Source: Stigonema sp964246695 (GTDB lineage: Bacteria > Cyanobacteriota > Cyanobacteriia > Cyanobacteriales > Nostocaceae). From it: 6,414 nt of DNA. The translations under genes and the position numbers were made by a program. The notes beneath the pieces are model-generated. The model made no database searches. It was not told the DNA's origin and saw only the letters and a list, made by a program, of their open reading frames with translations. Location of the stretch: contig CAXTSI010000503.1 of the NCBI GenBank assembly GCA_964246695.1, positions 1 to 6,414 on the forward strand, read 5' to 3'. Of the stretch, positions 5,212 through 6,414 are shown piece by piece; positions within the stretch are counted from its first letter, which is position 1; each line of letters starts with the position of its first letter.

Positions 5212-5865
5212 ATGGTAATTAGTAATCTATTTTCGGCAGGTGGGGTTGTCATGTGGCCCTTGTTAGCATTTTCTCTGTTAGCAGTAGGGCTGATTATCGA
5301 GCGTGTTATATTTTGGGTGCGGATAAATAGCCGTCAAACCCGTTTAGTGCGGGAGGTGCTGAATCTCTACCGTCTCAATAATGTAGTTAGTGCTTTGGAT
5401 ATACTCCACCAAAATACTGATTTGCCGCTTGTACGGATTTTTTTGGCAGCTTTGGAATTAGAAGAACCAACTCCAGAAGAGTTTCGTCTGGCGTTAGAAA
5501 GTGAAGCACAAGCAGAAATACCTGTGCTGAAGCGCTTCCAAAATATCTTTGAGACAATCATCGGTCTTGCGCCACTGTTGGGTCTTCTCGGTACTGTGTT
5601 AGGATTAATTGCCTCGTTTGCTTCTCTCAATATCGGTGATGTCGGAGGTACGAGAACAACAAATGTCACGGGTGGGATTAGTGAAGCTTTGACTGCTACC
5701 GCATCAGGATTAGTCGTTGCTATTTTTACACTTTTATTTGCCAACACCTTCAGGGGACTATACCAACGGCAAATTGCTCGGATTCAGGAGTATGGTGGAC
5801 AACTAGAATTGCTGTATCGTCGTCGCTATGAAAGAGGAGACAAAACTTATGCGCCTACAAGATGA
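5212..5865 (+). CDS. exbB: ExbB, MotA/TolQ/ExbB proton channel family protein
   Basis: A 217-residue inner-membrane protein that forms a pentameric proton channel with ExbD; with TonB it passes proton-motive force to outer-membrane receptors. It shows three membrane segments: about 12-34 (VVMWPLLAFSLLAVGLIIER), about 112-137 (IIGLAPLLGLLGTVLGLI) and about 158-180 (LTATASGLVVAIFTLLFAN). The cytoplasmic loop lies between the first two. GLLGTVLGLI and ISEALTATASGLVVAI are the family signatures with the channel-lining threonines. The start MVISNLFSAGGVVMWPLL matches the family's usual N-terminus. GAGGAG-like bases at 5192-5197 overlap the devA stop but are 14 bases from the ATG, which is rather far. 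Only 18 bases separate it from devA, so they are probably co-transcribed. The family call is sure; TolQ versus ExbB rests on length and the ExbD neighbour. Confidence 0.92.
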   Translation: MVISNLFSAGGVVMWPLLAFSLLAVGLIIERVIFWVRINSRQTRLVREVLNLYRLNNVVSALDILHQNTDLPLVRIFLAALELEEPTPEEFRLALESEAQAEIPVLKRFQNIFETIIGLAPLLGLLGTVLGLIASFASLNIGDVGGTRTTNVTGGISEALTATASGLVVAIFTLLFANTFRGLYQRQIARIQEYGGQLELLYRRRYERGDKTYAPTR

Positions 5866-6250
5866 ACCAGATCCACCACTTCAGATCAACGTCGTACCGA
5901 TGATTGATGTGATGTTTGCGTTATTGACGTTTTTTATTATGTCAACGCTGTTTTTGACTCGTTCGGAAGGATTGCCAGTAAATTTACCTAAAGCAGGCAC
6001 GGCACAAAAACAAGCATCTGCGCCAATTACAGTGACGGTAGATAAAAAAGGAGGAATTAGCTTGAACCGTAAACCGATTACTCTTGATGGCTTGACACAG
6101 CAAGTGAAGGGATTAATTGGTCCTAACCAAGAAAGTTTGGTAGTCATTAACGCAGATGAGCAAGTTACTCACGGTCAGGTTGTAGCAGTTATGGATCGCT
6201 TGCGTCAAGTGCAAGGAGCAAGATTAGCGATCGCCGCGCAAAAGCCATAA
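5849..6250 (+). CDS. exbD: ExbD/TolR family biopolymer transport protein
   Basis: A 133-residue partner of ExbB with one N-terminal membrane helix and a periplasmic domain. INVVPMIDVMFALLTFFIMS (13-32) is the helix; D20 is the conserved aspartate that carries protons. SEGLPVNLPKAG follows the membrane as in the family. VTVDKKGGISLNRKPIT and SLVVINADEQVTHGQVVAVM give the periplasmic fold. Two ATGs are possible. The one at 5849 has GAGGAG at 5834-5839, 9 bases away, and is preferred. The one at 5828 would add seven residues. With the chosen start the gene overlaps exbB by 17 bases, which suggests translational coupling. The stop codon's last two bases are the first bases of a heptamer repeat array. 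Confidence 0.92.
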   Translation: MRLQDEPDPPLQINVVPMIDVMFALLTFFIMSTLFLTRSEGLPVNLPKAGTAQKQASAPITVTVDKKGGISLNRKPITLDGLTQQVKGLIGPNQESLVVINADEQVTHGQVVAVMDRLRQVQGARLAIAAQKP

Positions 6251-6283
6251 TTGCTAACGGCTAACCGCTAATAGCTAATTGTT
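6249..6283 (+). repeat. Five degenerate heptamers overlapping the exbD stop codon
   Basis: The units are AATTGCT, AACGGCT, AACCGCT, AATAGCT and AATTGTT, each 7 bases and related to the array at 3458-3534. The first unit uses the AA of the exbD TAA stop. Confidence 0.7.
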
Positions 6284-6304
6284 CTCTTGCCATTAGCTAT
6301 TAGC
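6267..6304. terminator. Inverted repeat after exbD, possible transcription end hairpin
   Basis: GCTAATAGCTAAT (6267-6279) pairs perfectly with ATTAGCTATTAGC (6292-6304) across a 12-base loop. It is AT-rich and lacks a following T-run, so it is not a classical intrinsic terminator. It lies where the methyltransferase-devA-exbB-exbD unit should end and may stabilise the 3' end. It could also be just a by-product of heptamer arrays meeting in opposite orientation. Confidence 0.35.
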
Positions 6305-6305
6305 A

Positions 6306-6414
6306 ACTAACCACTAACCACTAACCACTAACCACTAACCACTAACCACTAACCACTAACCACTATCCACTAACCACTAACCACTAACCACTAACCACTA
6401 ACCACTAACCACTA
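6306..6414 (+). repeat. Heptamer tandem array (ACTAACC), over 15 units, open at the window edge
   Basis: Fifteen full 7-bp units plus four bases, in unbroken phase, with one variant unit (ACTATCC at 6362-6368). It is of the STRR type. The true length is unknown because the array runs out of the window. Confidence 0.93.

Noticed and set aside
5367..5747. Minus-strand open frame of 126 codons inside exbB
   Set aside because: It is antisense to a clear ExbB coding sequence; likewise the minus-strand frames at 3533-3718, 4506-4700, 4890-5150 and 5881-6147 lie over real genes.
6306..6414. CRISPR array or telomere-like repeat
   Set aside because: The units are 7 bases with no spacers, and similar arrays occur inside the window, so it is an STRR array and not CRISPR or a chromosome end.

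Overview
The window looks like chromosomal DNA from a filamentous, probably heterocyst-forming cyanobacterium (order Nostocales; the genus cannot be told). The evidence is six exact HIP1 octamers (GCGATCGC) in 6.4 kb, where chance predicts about 0.1. There are also three 7-bp tandem repeat (STRR-type) arrays, other dispersed palindromic repeats, and remnants of a DevB/DevC/DevA-type exporter, a family typical of these organisms. No rRNA, tRNA, CRISPR or intact transposase was found.

Layout. (1) Positions 1-751: a minus-strand gene for a GrpE-like protein. Its 3' end runs into a G-rich 29-bp tandem repeat that supplies the last ten codons and the stop. A perfect 24-bp palindrome lies just upstream of its start. 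(2) About 800-2700: almost no intact coding. This stretch holds remnants of an alpha/beta hydrolase-like gene, a GNAT acetyltransferase and a haemagglutinin-type signal region. Between them lie palindromic repeats, a 0.12-kb MITE-like element and an inverted copy of the G-rich repeat. (3) 2707-3448: a broken exporter gene in which a 5'-truncated, frameshifted devB-like fragment is joined to the last ~100 codons of a devC-like permease. (4) 3458-3572: two 7-bp repeat arrays. (5) 3581-6250: four intact plus-strand genes, tightly spaced and probably one transcription unit: a class I SAM methyltransferase, a DevA-type ABC ATPase, ExbB and ExbD. (6) 6249-6414: heptamer repeats, starting on the exbD stop codon and running off the window edge.

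How the genes relate. DevB (membrane fusion protein), DevC (permease) and DevA (ATPase) normally form one exporter that works with a TolC-like outer-membrane channel. Here B and C are destroyed by a deletion and a frameshift while the ATPase is intact, so this exporter cannot work from this locus alone. ExbB/ExbD form a proton-driven motor that, with a TonB protein, energises outer-membrane uptake. No TonB or receptor gene is visible here. The main story is an envelope-transport locus in decay, with repeats placed at gene ends. I did not find a convincing new multi-gene system.
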